64,000 nucleotides of DNA from Paractinoplanes tereljensis (GCF_016862435.1 NZ_BOMY01000009.1:62001-126000), one strand, 5' to 3'; shown: positions 27,295 through 40,041, numbered from the stretch's first letter. Program-made: numbers and translations. The notes: generated by a model not told the origin, from the letters alone.

Positions 27295-29355
27295 TCACGG
27301 CGTCGGGCTGGGCAGAGCCAGTGGGGTGGGGCCGGGGCGGACCGGGCGGTAGCGGGAGAGCCAGGTGGCCAGGTCGGCCGGGGGCATCGGGCGGGCGTGG
27401 AACCAGCCCTGGGCGGCGTGGCAACCGGCCGCCGCCAGCAGCCGCCAGGTGCGTTCGTCCTCCACGCCCTCGGCCACCGCGCGCAGGCCCATCGCCTCGG
27501 CCAGGTCGATCACCGAGCGGACGATCGCGGCGTCGCCCCGGTTGGTGGCCATGCCCAGGACGAACGAACGGTCGATCTTCACCTCGGCCAGCGGCAGGCG
27601 GCGCAGGTGCTGCAGGGAGGAATAGCCGGTACCGAAGTCGTCGAGGGAGATCGCGATGCCCATCCGGTCCAGGCGGGTGATCGTGTTCAGGACCCGGTGC
27701 GGGTCGGCCATCAGCGCACTCTCGGTGATTTCGAGTTGCAGCAGGTCGGCCGGCACGCCGTACTCGTGCAGCAGGTCTTCCACCCGGTCGGCGATGCCGC
27801 CGGCGTGCAGGTCCCGGGCGCTGACGTTGACCGCGGCGCGCAGCGGCGTGCCGGCCTCGCGCCAGGCCGCCAGCTGAGCCACCACGTTGTGCAGCACCCG
27901 CCCGGTGAGCAGGCGCATCACCGGGGTCGGCTCGGCGACCCGGATCAGCTCCTCCGGCCCGACCAGGCCGCGCTCGGGGTGCTGCCACCGCAGCAACGCC
28001 TCGACCCCGACCACCTCGCCGGTAGCGATGGCGATCTGCGGCTGGTAGAAGAGCATGATCCCGTCGTCGGGCGCGTCCTCCCGCAGCGCGCGGCGCAGGT
28101 CGGCCAGCAGGGCAAGCCGGTCCGGCGAGTGGTGGGCGGCGTCCGGCCCGTAGACGGCCACCTGGTCACCGCGCTGCTTGGCGTCGTACATCGCCACCTC
28201 GGCCTCGCGCAGCAGCGTGGCGCAGTCGGCGTCCGGGGTGTCCTGCAGGGCGATGCCGATCGAGGCGGTCACATCAACCGGTAGCCCGTCCATCGCGAAC
28301 GGCCGGTTCAGCGCCTCGGCCAGGTGATAGGCGATCCGCCGGGCTTCCGGCGCCCCGTCGACCCGGTTGGCGAGCACCGCGAACTCGTCGCCGCCCAGCC
28401 GCACCACCAGGTCGTGGGCCGGAACCACCTCGGCGAGCCGCCGCCCCACCTCGACCAGCAGCCGGTCGCCGACCCGATGTCCGAGCGCGTCGTTGACCGC
28501 CCGGAACCGGTCGAGGTCCAGCAGCAGCAGGGCCCGCTCCCGCCCACCCTCACCGATCATCGACTGCAGGGCCCGCCGATTGGGCAACCCGGTGAGCGCG
28601 TCGACCCGCGCGGCCCGCTCCGATTCCCCGTTGGACCGGACCATCCGGTGCACCGCATGCAGCGCCAACAGCACCAGTGGCACGAACGCCAGCCCGACCT
28701 GTGCGGTGGCCAGCACCACCGGCCCCAGCAGCAGTAGGGCCGCGGTGGCGAGGACTTCCACGCTCTGCTTACGAGCCCGCTGGCGCCGCCGCTCCGACCC
28801 GGCCCAGGCCACGAGAGCGGCCAGCCCGTACCGGGCGAGAATCCAGACAGCGGCGGCGGCCACGGTGAGTACCGCGTCGTCCCAGTCCGGCCGGGGCCCG
28901 ATTCGCAACGACACCACCGCGGCGACCCCGGCCGCCGCCCCGATGGCCGCGGCGTGCTGCAGAGCGAGATGCAGGGTGCGCCGGGCGGGTAGCCGCATCC
29001 GCATCCCGGCAACGGTCACGGCCGCGAGTTGCACGGCCAGAGCCGGCACGAATCCCCAGGCCAGAGCAATAGCGAAGGTAAAACAGATCGACGGCAGAAT
29101 GACCGAGCTGGCCCGCCGATCGGCAAGCACATAGGGCCGGGCGTCAACCACGACCGCGAGTGCGGCCATCAGCCAGTAGGCCCCCGGCAGAGCCGCGAAC
29201 GTTCCCGGTGCACAGGCCCACAACACGAGATCAGCCAGAATCGCCGTCCCCGCGGTGACCACAACCGCCCGCCGCCCCGCGGCCCGGGTCTCCGCAGCGC
29301 GGTCGTTCCCCACGCGACCGCCCGCCGAACGACTGCGTCGGCGTGCGGCGTCCAT
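27295..29355 (-). CDS. Membrane GGDEF-EAL protein (c-di-GMP cyclase/phosphodiesterase)
   Basis: The product is 686 residues. About seven hydrophobic helices fill residues ~30-250. The GGDEF domain is intact ([24 protein letters not shown]). The EAL domain keeps its catalytic motifs (VEALLRWQHP, AVNVSARDL, LEITESAL, SLDDFGTGYSSL, VKIDRSFV, AEGVED). Both synthesis and breakdown of c-di-GMP are possible. ATG 29355 is supported by ggagg 4 bases upstream; a longer reading to 29406 lacks one. The gene has its own promoter region, since ligA ends 150 bases upstream. Confidence 0.95.
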   Translation of the reverse strand: MDAARRRSRSAGGRVGNDRAAETRAAGRRAVVVTAGTAILADLVLWACAPGTFAALPGAYWLMAALAVVVDARPYVLADRRASSVILPSICFTFAIALAWGFVPALAVQLAAVTVAGMRMRLPARRTLHLALQHAAAIGAAAGVAAVVSLRIGPRPDWDDAVLTVAAAAVWILARYGLAALVAWAGSERRRQRARKQSVEVLATAALLLLGPVVLATAQVGLAFVPLVLLALHAVHRMVRSNGESERAARVDALTGLPNRRALQSMIGEGGRERALLLLDLDRFRAVNDALGHRVGDRLLVEVGRRLAEVVPAHDLVVRLGGDEFAVLANRVDGAPEARRIAYHLAEALNRPFAMDGLPVDVTASIGIALQDTPDADCATLLREAEVAMYDAKQRGDQVAVYGPDAAHHSPDRLALLADLRRALREDAPDDGIMLFYQPQIAIATGEVVGVEALLRWQHPERGLVGPEELIRVAEPTPVMRLLTGRVLHNVVAQLAAWREAGTPLRAAVNVSARDLHAGGIADRVEDLLHEYGVPADLLQLEITESALMADPHRVLNTITRLDRMGIAISLDDFGTGYSSLQHLRRLPLAEVKIDRSFVLGMATNRGDAAIVRSVIDLAEAMGLRAVAEGVEDERTWRLLAAAGCHAAQGWFHARPMPPADLATWLSRYRPVRPGPTPLALPSPTP

Positions 29356-29432
29356 ACGACCTCCACAATGGCGGGAAAACCGATCGTTATCACGATAGAT
29401 CGGCATTGTCCGCAGGCCGCGAAACGGCTAGG

Positions 29433-29455
29433 GCGTTATCAAATCGGCATAACGC
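29433..29455 (-). terminator. Small hairpin downstream of ligA
   Basis: An inverted repeat gcgttat / ataacgc with a 9-base spacer lies in an AT-rich stretch after the ligA stop. It is a weak candidate terminator. Confidence 0.4.
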
Positions 29456-29506
29456 TTTAAACGCTCAATCTACAAAAATTACGCCATTCGAGTGACCCCA
29501 GCTCGG

Positions 29507-31837
<2,331 letters not shown>

Positions 31838-31860
31838 TTAAGCCAGCCACGCGGGGCTGA

Positions 31861-32856
31861 TCAGGCCTCGGCGAGCCGCCGTCCGGCTTCCCGGCAGGCG
31901 GTCAGCGCGGCCCGCGCGTACTCCGGAGAGGCGCCCGCCAGACCGCAGGCCGGAGTGATCACCACCTGCTCCGGCAGCTTCGCGGCCGGGAAACCCAGCC
32001 GGGACCAGAGCTTGCTCACCCGGTCGGCCGCCCGCTTGCTGTCGGGCGCCGGCCCGCTGGTCGGCACGACGCCGGCGAAGAGGCCGAGGCCGGCCTCGAT
32101 GGCCTCGCCCAACGGATCAAGATCCTTCAGCAACGAAAGGTCGAGCGCGAAGGCCGCGGCCTGCGAATCCCGCAAAACCCGCAGGGGTACGTCGGGAGCA
32201 CAGCAATGCACCACGACGGGTACGCCCACCTGCTCAACGATCGTCCGCAGCCCGGTGGCCGCCTCCGGAGCGGCAACCGCCCGGTAGGAGCCCAGCCCAC
32301 TCTCGGTCGGCACGTGCCCGGCCATGACGGTGGGCAGGGAGGGCTCGTCGATCTGCAGCAGCACGGTCGCCCGGGGCAGCCGCTTGCGCACCTCGTCGAC
32401 GTGCCGCCGCAACCCCTCGGCCAGCGAGTCGGTCAGGTCCCGCACCGCGCCGAGATCGCGCAGCATCCGCCCGCCGATCTGCTGCTCGAGGCTCGCGGCC
32501 AGGGTCCACGGACCGGCCGCCTGCACCTTGAACGTGCCGGCGAACCCGTCGCCCTGCTCGGTTGCCTGGTCGAGGTCGCGTTCCAGCAGGTCGGCGGTGT
32601 GCCGCAGGTCTTTGCCCGGCCGCGGCGCCATCTGCCAGCGACCGGCGTAGACCTGCACCGGCAGGTCGACCAGGAACCCGGCGGTGCGGCCGATCATGTC
32701 GGCGCCCGGCCCGCGAGCCGGCAGCTCGGGCAGGTGCGCCAGGTCGGGCAGCTCGCCGAAGACGACGCGTTGCGCCTCGACGATGTCGGTGCCGGGCAGC
32801 GACCCGATCCCGGTGGCCGCGCCGCGGGCCCACGGGAAGTCAGGCACGCGCCACAC
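31861..32856 (-). CDS. Short cobalamin-independent methionine-synthase-like protein (MetE C-terminal domain only)
   Basis: The product is about 331 residues, matching only the catalytic barrel of MetE ([19 protein letters not shown] at the start, [11 protein letters not shown]). Zinc ligands are kept as His-x-Cys in VHCCAPD and the last Cys in TPACGLAG. The third ligand, Glu in MetE, appears to be Asp (FALDLSLL). The MetE His-Ser-Pro block that supplies the acid is not evident ([10 protein letters not shown]). It may be a core methionine synthase using a different methyl donor, or another methyltransferase. GTG 32856 overlaps the mnmA end by 17 bases; GTG 32847 is also possible. It is cotranscribed with mnmA. 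Confidence 0.82.
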   Translation of the reverse strand: MWRVPDFPWARGAATGIGSLPGTDIVEAQRVVFGELPDLAHLPELPARGPGADMIGRTAGFLVDLPVQVYAGRWQMAPRPGKDLRHTADLLERDLDQATEQGDGFAGTFKVQAAGPWTLAASLEQQIGGRMLRDLGAVRDLTDSLAEGLRRHVDEVRKRLPRATVLLQIDEPSLPTVMAGHVPTESGLGSYRAVAAPEAATGLRTIVEQVGVPVVVHCCAPDVPLRVLRDSQAAAFALDLSLLKDLDPLGEAIEAGLGLFAGVVPTSGPAPDSKRAADRVSKLWSRLGFPAAKLPEQVVITPACGLAGASPEYARAALTACREAGRRLAEA

Positions 32857-33952
32857 CGCCCGCGGTCTGCAGGTCGGCCGACGCGGTGCCGGCCGTGATG
32901 GTGGCGGAGCCGAGGACGATGTCGCCGGCCGGGTCGGGCCGGTAGGCGACGATCGCCTGACCGGCGGCCACCCCACGGGCGGGCTCGTGCAGGCGGGCGG
33001 TCAGCCCGTCACCGTCGACGACCACCGAGGCGGGCACCACGTCGCCGTGCGCCCGCAGCTGCACCGAGCACTCGACCGAGACGGCCGGGTCGTGCCAGAT
33101 GGCCCGGCTCGCTGTGACCGTGTCGACGGCCAGTTCCTCGCGGGACCCGACGGTGACCGTGTTGGTCTTCGGGGTGATCGAGAGCACGTAACGCGGCCGG
33201 CCGTCGGGCGCGGGCACCCGCAGGTCGAGGCCCTTGCGCTGGCCGATCGTGTACGAGTACGCGCCGTTGTGGGTGCCGAGCTTCTCACCCGTACGCGAAT
33301 CGACGATGTCACCCGGCGCCGAGCCCAGGCGGCGTTCCAAAAAGCCCTTCGTATCGCCATCGGCGATGAAGCAGATGTCGTGCGAATCGGGCTTGTCGGC
33401 CACCGCCAGGCCGCGCTCGGCCGCCTCGATGCGGACCTGGGCCTTGGTCGAGTCGCCCAGCGGGAAGACCGACCGGTCGAGCTGGGCCCGGGTCAGCACG
33501 GCCAGCACGTAGGACTGGTCCTTCGGCAGGTCGACGCTGCGCCGCAGCAGGCCGTCGGCGCCCAGCCGGGCGTGGTGGCCGGTGACGACGGCGTCGAAGC
33601 CGAGGGCCACCGCCCGGTCGAGCACCGCGGTGAACTTGATCTTCTCGTTGCAGCGCAGGCAGGGGTTGGGGGTGCGGCCCGCCGCATACTCCGCGACGAA
33701 GTCGTCGACGACGTTCTCGTGGAACTGGTCGGCCATGTCCCAGACGTAGAACGGGATGCCGATCACGTCGGCGGCCCGCCGGGCGTCCCGGGAGTCTTCC
33801 AGCGTGCAGCAGCCCCGCGCGCCCGTTCGGTAGGTCTGAGGGTTGCGCGCCAGCGCAAGGTGCACCCCGGTGACGTCGTGGCCCGCATCGTGGGCGCGCG
33901 CGGCGGCGACGGCGGAATCGACACCGCCGGACATAGCCGCAAGAACTCGCAT
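32840..33952 (-). CDS. mnmA: tRNA-specific 2-thiouridylase
   Basis: The product is 370 residues. It activates U34 of Lys, Glu and Gln tRNAs with ATP and inserts sulfur. The PP-loop [10 protein letters not shown] is at the N-terminus. The catalytic cysteines are in [12 protein letters not shown] and [10 protein letters not shown]. It follows the cysteine desulfurase gene after 12 bases, which is the expected sulfur donor, and its 3' end overlaps the MetE-like gene. Confidence 0.97.
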   Translation of the reverse strand: MRVLAAMSGGVDSAVAAARAHDAGHDVTGVHLALARNPQTYRTGARGCCTLEDSRDARRAADVIGIPFYVWDMADQFHENVVDDFVAEYAAGRTPNPCLRCNEKIKFTAVLDRAVALGFDAVVTGHHARLGADGLLRRSVDLPKDQSYVLAVLTRAQLDRSVFPLGDSTKAQVRIEAAERGLAVADKPDSHDICFIADGDTKGFLERRLGSAPGDIVDSRTGEKLGTHNGAYSYTIGQRKGLDLRVPAPDGRPRYVLSITPKTNTVTVGSREELAVDTVTASRAIWHDPAVSVECSVQLRAHGDVVPASVVVDGDGLTARLHEPARGVAAGQAIVAYRPDPAGDIVLGSATITAGTASADLQTAGGVARA

Positions 33953-33964
33953 GCCGCAAGCGTA

Positions 33965-35140
33965 CTAGCGAGGCGTCTTCCAGGCGGTGGCGCGGCGGGC
34001 GCGCTCGACCGCGCCCGGCAGGGCGGCCAGGAGCGCGTCGACGTCGTCGGCGGTGCTGGTGTGGCCGAGGGTGAAGCGCAGCGACGATCGAGCCCGGTCG
34101 TCGTCGGCGCCCATCGCGATCAGCACGTGGCTGGGCTGGGCGACGCCGGCCGAGCAGGCCGAGCCCGTCGAGCAGGCGATGCCCTGGGCGTCGAGCAGCA
34201 GCAGCAGGGCGTCGCCCTCGCAGCCGGGGAAGCTGAAGTGCGCGTTTCCGGGGAGGCGGTCGGCGTGGTCGCCGTTCAGGATGGCGTCCGGGATCGCCGT
34301 GCGCACCCTGGTCACGAGCTCGTCGCGGAGGCCGGCGACCCGGGCCGAGTATTCCTGCTGGGACTTGACCGCGGATTCCACCGCGACCGCGAAGGCGGCC
34401 ACGCCGGCGGTGTCCAGGGTGCCGGAGCGGACGTCCCGCTCCTGGCCGCCGCCGTGCAGCAGCGGGGTGCAGGCGACGTCGCGGCCGAGCAGGAGGGCGC
34501 CGACACCGACCGGGCCGCCCAGCTTGTGACCGGTGACGGTCAGCGCGGCCGCGCCGCTGGCGGCGAAGTCGACCGGGATCTGGCCGACCGCTTGTACGGC
34601 GTCGGTGTGGAACGGGATGCCGTGCTCGGCGGCCAGGTGGGCCAGATCACGGATCGGCTGGATGGTGCCGATCTCGTTGTTCGCCCACTGGACGCTGATC
34701 ACGGCGATCTCGTCCTGGTAGTGGGTGATCAGGTCTTCCAGGTCGGCGACGCTGACCCGGCCCTGGTCGTCCACCGGCAGCAGGTTGAGCGCGGCGCCCT
34801 CGTGGGTGTTCAGCCAGTCGACGGCGTCCAGCACGGCGTGATGCTCGACCGCTGAGGCGATCACCCGGGTGCGGTTGAGCGAGGCGGCCCGCCGGGACCA
34901 GAAGATGCCCTTGGTGGCGAGGTTGTCGCTCTCGGTGCCGCCGCTGGTGAAGACCACCTCGGAGGGGCGGGCGGAGAGGGCCGCCGCGATCCGCTCGCGG
35001 GACTCCTCGACCAGCCGGCGGGCGCAGCGGCCGGCGGCGTGCAGCGAAGACGGGTTACCGACCGAGCGGGCAGCGGAGGCGTACGCCTCTAGCGCTTCCT
35101 CGAGCATCGGGGTGGTTGCCGCGTGATCCAGATAAGCCAT
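33965..35140 (-). CDS. Cysteine desulfurase (NifS/IscS type)
   Basis: The product is 391 residues. This PLP enzyme removes sulfur from cysteine as a persulfide. The opening [11 protein letters not shown], the [10 protein letters not shown] motif, the PLP lysine in [10 protein letters not shown] and the mobile cysteine loop STGSACSAG are all present. Being directly upstream of mnmA, it most likely feeds tRNA 2-thiolation; a role in Fe-S cluster assembly is also possible. Confidence 0.96.
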   Translation of the reverse strand: MAYLDHAATTPMLEEALEAYASAARSVGNPSSLHAAGRCARRLVEESRERIAAALSARPSEVVFTSGGTESDNLATKGIFWSRRAASLNRTRVIASAVEHHAVLDAVDWLNTHEGAALNLLPVDDQGRVSVADLEDLITHYQDEIAVISVQWANNEIGTIQPIRDLAHLAAEHGIPFHTDAVQAVGQIPVDFAASGAAALTVTGHKLGGPVGVGALLLGRDVACTPLLHGGGQERDVRSGTLDTAGVAAFAVAVESAVKSQQEYSARVAGLRDELVTRVRTAIPDAILNGDHADRLPGNAHFSFPGCEGDALLLLLDAQGIACSTGSACSAGVAQPSHVLIAMGADDDRARSSLRFTLGHTSTADDVDALLAALPGAVERARRATAWKTPR

Positions 35141-35186
35141 CAGTCGCCAAGCTTATGCCTTGGAAGCGGCAGAGCCCGGAGCAGAG

Positions 35187-35216
35187 CGGGGAGGGTGCGC
35201 AAGCGCACCCTCCCCG
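35187..35216 (-). terminator. Terminator hairpin after etfA
   Basis: A 14-bp GC-rich stem (cggggagggtgcgc / gcgcaccctccccg) with almost no loop lies 9 bases after the etfA stop and before the cysteine desulfurase gene. It separates the two operons. Confidence 0.75.
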
Positions 35217-35225
35217 GCCGCCGGA

Positions 35226-36185
35226 CTACTTACGCTTGCGGATTTCGTCGGCCGCCTGGGGTACGACCTTGAACAGGTCGCCCACGACGCCGTAGTCGGC
35301 CAGCTCGAAGATCGGAGCCTCGGGGTCCTTGTTGACCGCGACGATCGTCTTGCTGGTCTGCATGCCGGCCCGGTGCTGGATCGCGCCGGAGATGCCCAGA
35401 GCCACGTAGAGCTGCGGGGACACCGTCTTACCGGTTTGGCCCACCTGGAACTGGTGCGGGTAGAAGCCGGAGTCGACCGCCGCCCGGGATGCGCCGACCG
35501 CGCCGCCGAGCAGGTCGGCCAGCTCCTCGACCACCTTGAAGTTGTCGGCGCTGGCCACGCCGCGGCCGCCGGAGACGACGATCGACGCCTCGGTCAGCTC
35601 GGGGCGGGAGCCCTTCTTCTCGGCCACCCGCTCGACCACCTTGGTGAGCTTGTCGGTGTCCGACACGCTCACGGTGAGCTGCTCGACCGTGCCGGCCGCC
35701 GGGGCCGCCACCGGGGTGGTGGAGTTGGGGCGGATGGTGACGATCGGCAGGCCCTTGGTGACCTTGGACTTCACCAGCGCCGCGCCGGCGAAGATCGCCT
35801 GGGTGGCGGTGCCGTCGGCGTCGATCGCGACCGCGTCGGTGAGCAGGCCGTTCTCGAGCTTGACGGCGAGCCGGCCGGCGATCTCCTTGCCCTCCTGGGT
35901 GGAGGCCAGCAGCACCGCGGCCGGCTGCACCTGCTGGACCAGCGAAGCCACGACGGTCGCCTTGGGGGCTACCAGGTAGCCGTCCACGTCGTCGCCCTCG
36001 CCGGCGTAGATCTTCTCAGCGCCGTACTCGGCGAGTTTGTCCTTGAATTGAGCGGCGGCGCCCGCGCCGCCCAGCACCACGGCGCTGGGGGTGCCCAGCG
36101 TGCGGGCGAAGGTCAGCATCTCGAGCGTGACCTTTTTGACCCCGGCGGATGCGGAGGCCTCTACAACGACCAGAACTTCTGCCAC
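35226..36185 (-). CDS. etfA: Electron transfer flavoprotein alpha subunit
   Basis: The product is 319 residues. With EtfB it accepts electrons from acyl-CoA dehydrogenases and passes them to ETF-quinone oxidoreductase. The C-terminal FAD domain is typical ([73 protein letters not shown] in part). GTG 36185 has ggagg 5 bases upstream. It lies 13 bases after etfB. Confidence 0.97.
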   Translation of the reverse strand: MAEVLVVVEASASAGVKKVTLEMLTFARTLGTPSAVVLGGAGAAAQFKDKLAEYGAEKIYAGEGDDVDGYLVAPKATVVASLVQQVQPAAVLLASTQEGKEIAGRLAVKLENGLLTDAVAIDADGTATQAIFAGAALVKSKVTKGLPIVTIRPNSTTPVAAPAAGTVEQLTVSVSDTDKLTKVVERVAEKKGSRPELTEASIVVSGGRGVASADNFKVVEELADLLGGAVGASRAAVDSGFYPHQFQVGQTGKTVSPQLYVALGISGAIQHRAGMQTSKTIVAVNKDPEAPIFELADYGVVGDLFKVVPQAADEIRKRK

Positions 36186-36198
36186 GACAGCCTCCTTC

Positions 36199-36978
36199 TC
36201 AGACGAACTTCTCGGCGGTGAGGTACGAGACGAGCTGCGTGCCGCCGTCGCCCTCATCGGTGACCTTGGTGCCCGCCGAGCGGACCGGGCGCTGCGAGAA
36301 CTCGACCACGGCGCTTGTCGCACCGGCCGTGCCCACCTCGCCCGCGTCGACGCCCAGGTCGCTCAGGGACAGCGTCTGCACCGGCTTCTTCTTGGCCGCC
36401 ATGATGCCCTTGAAGGACGGGTAGCGCGGCTCGTTGATGGTGTCCCAGACGCTGACGACGGCCGGCGTGGCCGCGGTCACGACCTCGTAGCCCTCGTCGG
36501 TCTGGCGCTCGACGGTCAGCTGCGAGCCGTCGACGGTGAGCTTGCGGGCGCCGGTGAGCGCCGCGATGCCGAGCCGCTCGGCCAGCATGTGCGGCAGCAC
36601 CTGCACGCGGCCGTCGGTGGATTCCGCGCCCGCGATGATCAGATCGGCGTTCAGCGTGCCGAGGGCGGCCGCGAGAACCTTCGAGGTGGCGACGGCGCAC
36701 GAACCGTGCAGGGCGTCGTCGGTTACGTGGACCGCTTTGTCGGGGCCCATGGAGAGCGCCTTGCGGATGGACTCGGTGGCACCGGCGGGACCCATGGTCA
36801 ACACTGTGACCTCGCCGCCGTGCGCCTCTTTGATCTTCAACGCCTCCTCGATGGCGTACTCATCCATCTCGTTGATGACGTTGCTCGCCGAGGCCCGCTC
36901 GACGGTGTTGTCGCTAGCGCTAAGGGTGCGCTCGGCACCGGAGTCGGGTACCTGCTTCACCAAAACGACGATGTTCAT
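36199..36978 (-). CDS. etfB: Electron transfer flavoprotein beta subunit
   Basis: The product is 259 residues. It opens MNIVVLVKQVPDSGAER and carries the ETF-beta signature region (NEMDEYAIEEALKIKEAHGG, then VTVLTMGPAGATESIRKALS). It binds AMP and forms the heterodimer with EtfA. The ATG follows aggag. It is the first gene of the etfBA operon, whose promoter must lie in the long upstream gap. Confidence 0.97.
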   Translation of the reverse strand: MNIVVLVKQVPDSGAERTLSASDNTVERASASNVINEMDEYAIEEALKIKEAHGGEVTVLTMGPAGATESIRKALSMGPDKAVHVTDDALHGSCAVATSKVLAAALGTLNADLIIAGAESTDGRVQVLPHMLAERLGIAALTGARKLTVDGSQLTVERQTDEGYEVVTAATPAVVSVWDTINEPRYPSFKGIMAAKKKPVQTLSLSDLGVDAGEVGTAGATSAVVEFSQRPVRSAGTKVTDEGDGGTQLVSYLTAEKFV

Positions 36979-37330
36979 CGCGCTCCTACGACCCTCCTGT
37001 TATGAACGCACCGTTGCGGTCGGACGCCTGCTGGAAGGTTACCCGCCAGTAGCTTATGGGTGATAGCCACCCAGAGTGACACACCTCACCATGATGGGCT
37101 GAGGAGGTGTCGCGATATGTCCGGCCAAATCGCTCCATTGCTTGACGGGTTTCGCCCGCCTGTCCCCCACTCTGTACCACGATCAGTCGGCGCCGCGACC
37201 GAGTCCCATGGCCGAGCCGGTCCGGACTCGCCGTGGTGCCGTTGCGGACGGTCACGAGAGTCGTGTGTCAGTGACGAAGTCCGCAGTCTGTGGATGCACC
37301 TTCTTGACCCAAGAGGTCGATAATTGAACG
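36979..37330. other. Intergenic region between divergent etfB and DUF202 genes
   Basis: These 352 bases hold no convincing gene. A possible 89-codon frame on the minus strand has no family similarity and poor codon bias. An inverted repeat acacctc / gaggtgt (37081-37087, 37104-37110) may be regulatory. Promoters for etfBA and for the DUF202 pair must be here, but no clear pair of boxes could be picked. Confidence 0.5.
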
Positions 37331-37717
37331 GTGTTCGGTGACCTGCGACAGTGGTTCGATCCTGAGAAACAACCGACCGTCGGCCGGACCCCGGATTACC
37401 GGTTCTCGCTCGCCAACGAGCGCACCTTCCTGGCCTGGGTCCGCACCGGCCTGGCGCTGATCGCCGGCGGGCTGGCCTGCGCCCAGTTCCTGCCGCCGCT
37501 GCCGGTCGAGCACCTGCGCGAGGTGATCGCCATCGCGATGCTGCTGCTCGGCGGGGTGGTGGCGCTGCGCGCGGTCGACCACTGGGCCCGCACCGAGCGG
37601 GCCATGCGACTCGGCACCGAGCTGCCGGGCTCGAAGTTCCCGGCGATCCTGGCCCTCGTGGTGGCGGCCGGAGCGCTGCTCCTGATCGTGGCCGTGGTGA
37701 TCAAGGCAGTGGTGTGA
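37331..37717 (+). CDS. DUF202 (YidH-like) membrane protein
   Basis: The product is 128 residues with three hydrophobic helices. The DUF202 signature is RFSLANERTFLAWVRTGLALI at residues ~24-44. It has no known enzymatic function. It starts with GTG and overlaps a second DUF202 gene by 4 bases (GTGA), so the two are probably made together and may form a heteromeric membrane protein. Confidence 0.88.
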   Translation: MFGDLRQWFDPEKQPTVGRTPDYRFSLANERTFLAWVRTGLALIAGGLACAQFLPPLPVEHLREVIAIAMLLLGGVVALRAVDHWARTERAMRLGTELPGSKFPAILALVVAAGALLLIVAVVIKAVV

Positions 37718-38016
37718 GCCCCGATCCGGGTGCCTCGGCCGAGCGCACCCGGCTCGCCTGGCGGCGCACCGGGCTCTCCGCCACCGCGGCCGCTCTGCTC
37801 GCCGCCCGGCCCGCCTTCCGCCCCGAGGCCGGGGTGCTGGCCGTCCTGGTCGCGGCCCTGGCCATGGCCGCGTGGGTGATCATGATCGCACTTGCCTACC
37901 GCCGGTCGGCCGCCCTGCGGCGCCTCCCACCGGTGCCGGCCCGCCGGGCGATACCGGCATACGCCCTGATCACCGCGGCCCTGGCGGCGCTCGGCGGCCT
38001 GGTCGTCCTGCTCTAA
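37714..38016 (+). CDS. Second, shorter DUF202 membrane protein
   Basis: The product is 100 residues. The same motif appears in short form (ASAERTRLAWRRTGLSA), followed by three hydrophobic helices. It is translationally coupled to the preceding DUF202 gene. Its function is unknown. Confidence 0.85.
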   Translation: MSPDPGASAERTRLAWRRTGLSATAAALLAARPAFRPEAGVLAVLVAALAMAAWVIMIALAYRRSAALRRLPPVPARRAIPAYALITAALAALGGLVVLL

Positions 38017-38074
38017 CGTCGCCTTGTCACGCTCTAGCGTCGCCGGAAGGCCGCGAGCGAGTCATCATTGCTTC

Positions 38075-38419
38075 ATGGTGCGGGTGTTCATCTTCCTGGC
38101 TGCAGTGCAGCTGGTCCTTTTTGTGCTGGCGCTGATCAGTGCGTTGTCCGCTGATCGCGTCCGCAATGCGCCGCGCGCCCTCTGGGTGCTCCTGATCATC
38201 TTCGTCCCGCTGCTGGGCCCGCTCGGCTACTTCCTCTGGGGCCGCCCGGCGGTCGTGCCGATCGAGGGCGCGCCGCCCCGCCGCAGCGGCGCGCGCCCGT
38301 CCTCACCGGACGACGATCCCGACTTCCTGCGCCGGATGAACACCGAGCAGTCCCGCCGCGACCGCGAGACCCTCTCCCAGTGGGAGCGGGAATTCAAGAA
38401 GAAGAAGGAAGAGGACTAG
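38075..38419 (+). CDS. PLDc_N-domain small membrane protein
   Basis: The product is 114 residues. Two membrane helices form the phospholipase-D-nuclease N-terminal type domain (ending PLLGPLGYFLWGRPA). A charged tail rich in Glu, Arg and Lys follows. There is no catalytic domain. ATG 38075 starts at the first helix; an in-frame GTG at 38024 would add 17 residues without hydrophobic character. It is convergent with the ThDP enzyme gene, with 8 bases between the stop codons. Confidence 0.82.
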   Translation: MVRVFIFLAAVQLVLFVLALISALSADRVRNAPRALWVLLIIFVPLLGPLGYFLWGRPAVVPIEGAPPRRSGARPSSPDDDPDFLRRMNTEQSRRDRETLSQWEREFKKKKEED

Positions 38420-38427
38420 GCTTAGGC

Positions 38428-40041
38428 CTAGGCCAGGTTCGAGCTGCGGGGGTACGCATCGGTGGGGTCGGTCAGCACGTTGACCAGGTACGGCACCCCG
38501 GCGTCGAAGGCCCGGGCCAGGGCCGGGCCCAGGTCGGCCGACTTCTCGACCGTCTCGCCGGCCCCGCCGAGAGCCCGCACCACGTCGTCGTAACGCAGGC
38601 CGGGCTGCAGGTCGGCGGCCACGTCGTAGCCGTACATGGCGTTCATCGGGTGTTTCTCGAGGCCCCAGATGCCGTTGTTGCCGACCACCATCACCACCGG
38701 CAGCTTCTGCCGGACCAGCGACTCCGCGTCCATCAGTGAGAAGCCGGCCGCGCCGTCCCCGAGCAGCACACAGATCTGCCGGTCGGGGTAGGTGACCCGG
38801 GCCCCCATCGCGTAGCCCATGCCGGTGCCGAGGCAGCCGTACGGACCGGGGTCGAGCCAGGTGCCGGGCTGGGACGGCTCGAGGTAGCGCCCGGCGTACG
38901 AGACGAAGTCGCCACCGTCGCCGATGGTCACCGCGTCGGCGGCCAGCACCTTACGAAGCTCGCCGTAGATGCGGGCCGGCTTGATCGGGTCGGTCTCGGC
39001 CGCCATCGCCTCGGCGTCGCGGGCCTTACCGGCGTCCTCGGCCGCGCGCAGCCCTTCGATCCACTCGGGGTGCTTCCCGGTGGACGCGGCCAGCGCGGTG
39101 AGGATCAGGCGCAGGTCACCGGCGGGCGAGACGGCCGGGGTGACGTGCGAGGCGCGCTGGGTCGGCGCGTCCACAATGTGCACGACCTGGGCCTCGCCGA
39201 ACTCGCCGAAGCCGAGCCGGAAGTCGAGTGGCGTGCCGATCACGCAGACCACGTCGGCCTCGTTCAGCGCGGGACGCCGGGCCTTGACGAAGGCCAGCCG
39301 GTGCGTCGGCGGCAGCGCGCCGCGGCCCATCCCGTTGGTGAAGACCGGCACGTCGAGCGCCTCGGCGGCGGCCCGCAGCTCGTCGATCGCGTTGCCGCCC
39401 CACACGTCGGAGCCGGCGATGATGATCGGCCGCTGGGCGTTGGCCAGCAGCGCGGCGGCCCGGGCCACCTCGTCCGGGTCGGGCTCCAGGACCGGCACGG
39501 CCGGCTGGCCGGGTGCGGCCGCCTCGCCGCTGGAGAAGACCACCTCGAGCGGCAGATCGAGGAACGCGGGGCCCCGGTGTGCGGTGAGCGCCGCGGTCAG
39601 CGCGGCGGTGATCTCGCCCGGGATGCTGTCGGTGTCGGTGACCGTGGCGGCGTACTTGGTGACCGGGGCGACCAGCGGCACGTGGTCGAACTCCTGCAGG
39701 CTGCCGGCTCCCCAGCGGAACTGCGGCGCCCGCCCGCCGAGCACGAGCACCGGGGAGGCGTTGAAGAACGCGCTGGTCAGGCCGGAGATGCCGTTCGTCA
39801 CGCCGGGGCCGGCGGTGAGCACCGCGAGGCCGGGCCGGCGCTGCAGCTTGGCGATCGCCTCGGCCGCGAACACGGCGGACTGCTCGTGCCGGACGTCGTA
39901 GATCGGGAAATCGGACTTGTGCGCCGCGTCGTACAGCGGGAACACGTGCCCGCCGGAGAGGGTGAACATCTCGGTCACCCCGAACGCCCGCAGGGCAGCC
40001 AGCGCCAGATCGCCGCCGTGCCCCTCGATCACCTCTGTCAT
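38428..40041 (-). CDS. ThDP-dependent enzyme, acetolactate synthase-like
   Basis: The product is 537 residues with the three-domain fold of ThDP decarboxylases. The catalytic glutamate is in VRHEQSAVFAAEA. The ThDP-Mg motif starts GDGAAGFSLMDAESL and ends in VVGNNGIW. It could be a biosynthetic-like acetolactate synthase, a 2-hydroxyacyl-CoA lyase or a related lyase. A lone ilvB role is less likely because no small subunit gene is near. ATG 40041 has ggaggc upstream. It lies 34 bases after the Hsp70-like gene on the same strand. Confidence 0.87.
   Translation of the reverse strand: MTEVIEGHGGDLALAALRAFGVTEMFTLSGGHVFPLYDAAHKSDFPIYDVRHEQSAVFAAEAIAKLQRRPGLAVLTAGPGVTNGISGLTSAFFNASPVLVLGGRAPQFRWGAGSLQEFDHVPLVAPVTKYAATVTDTDSIPGEITAALTAALTAHRGPAFLDLPLEVVFSSGEAAAPGQPAVPVLEPDPDEVARAAALLANAQRPIIIAGSDVWGGNAIDELRAAAEALDVPVFTNGMGRGALPPTHRLAFVKARRPALNEADVVCVIGTPLDFRLGFGEFGEAQVVHIVDAPTQRASHVTPAVSPAGDLRLILTALAASTGKHPEWIEGLRAAEDAGKARDAEAMAAETDPIKPARIYGELRKVLAADAVTIGDGGDFVSYAGRYLEPSQPGTWLDPGPYGCLGTGMGYAMGARVTYPDRQICVLLGDGAAGFSLMDAESLVRQKLPVVMVVGNNGIWGLEKHPMNAMYGYDVAADLQPGLRYDDVVRALGGAGETVEKSADLGPALARAFDAGVPYLVNVLTDPTDAYPRSSNLA

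Noticed and set aside
36986..37255. 89-codon frame upstream of etfB
   Set aside because: No ribosome site, no family match and atypical codon use; it is better treated as promoter DNA.
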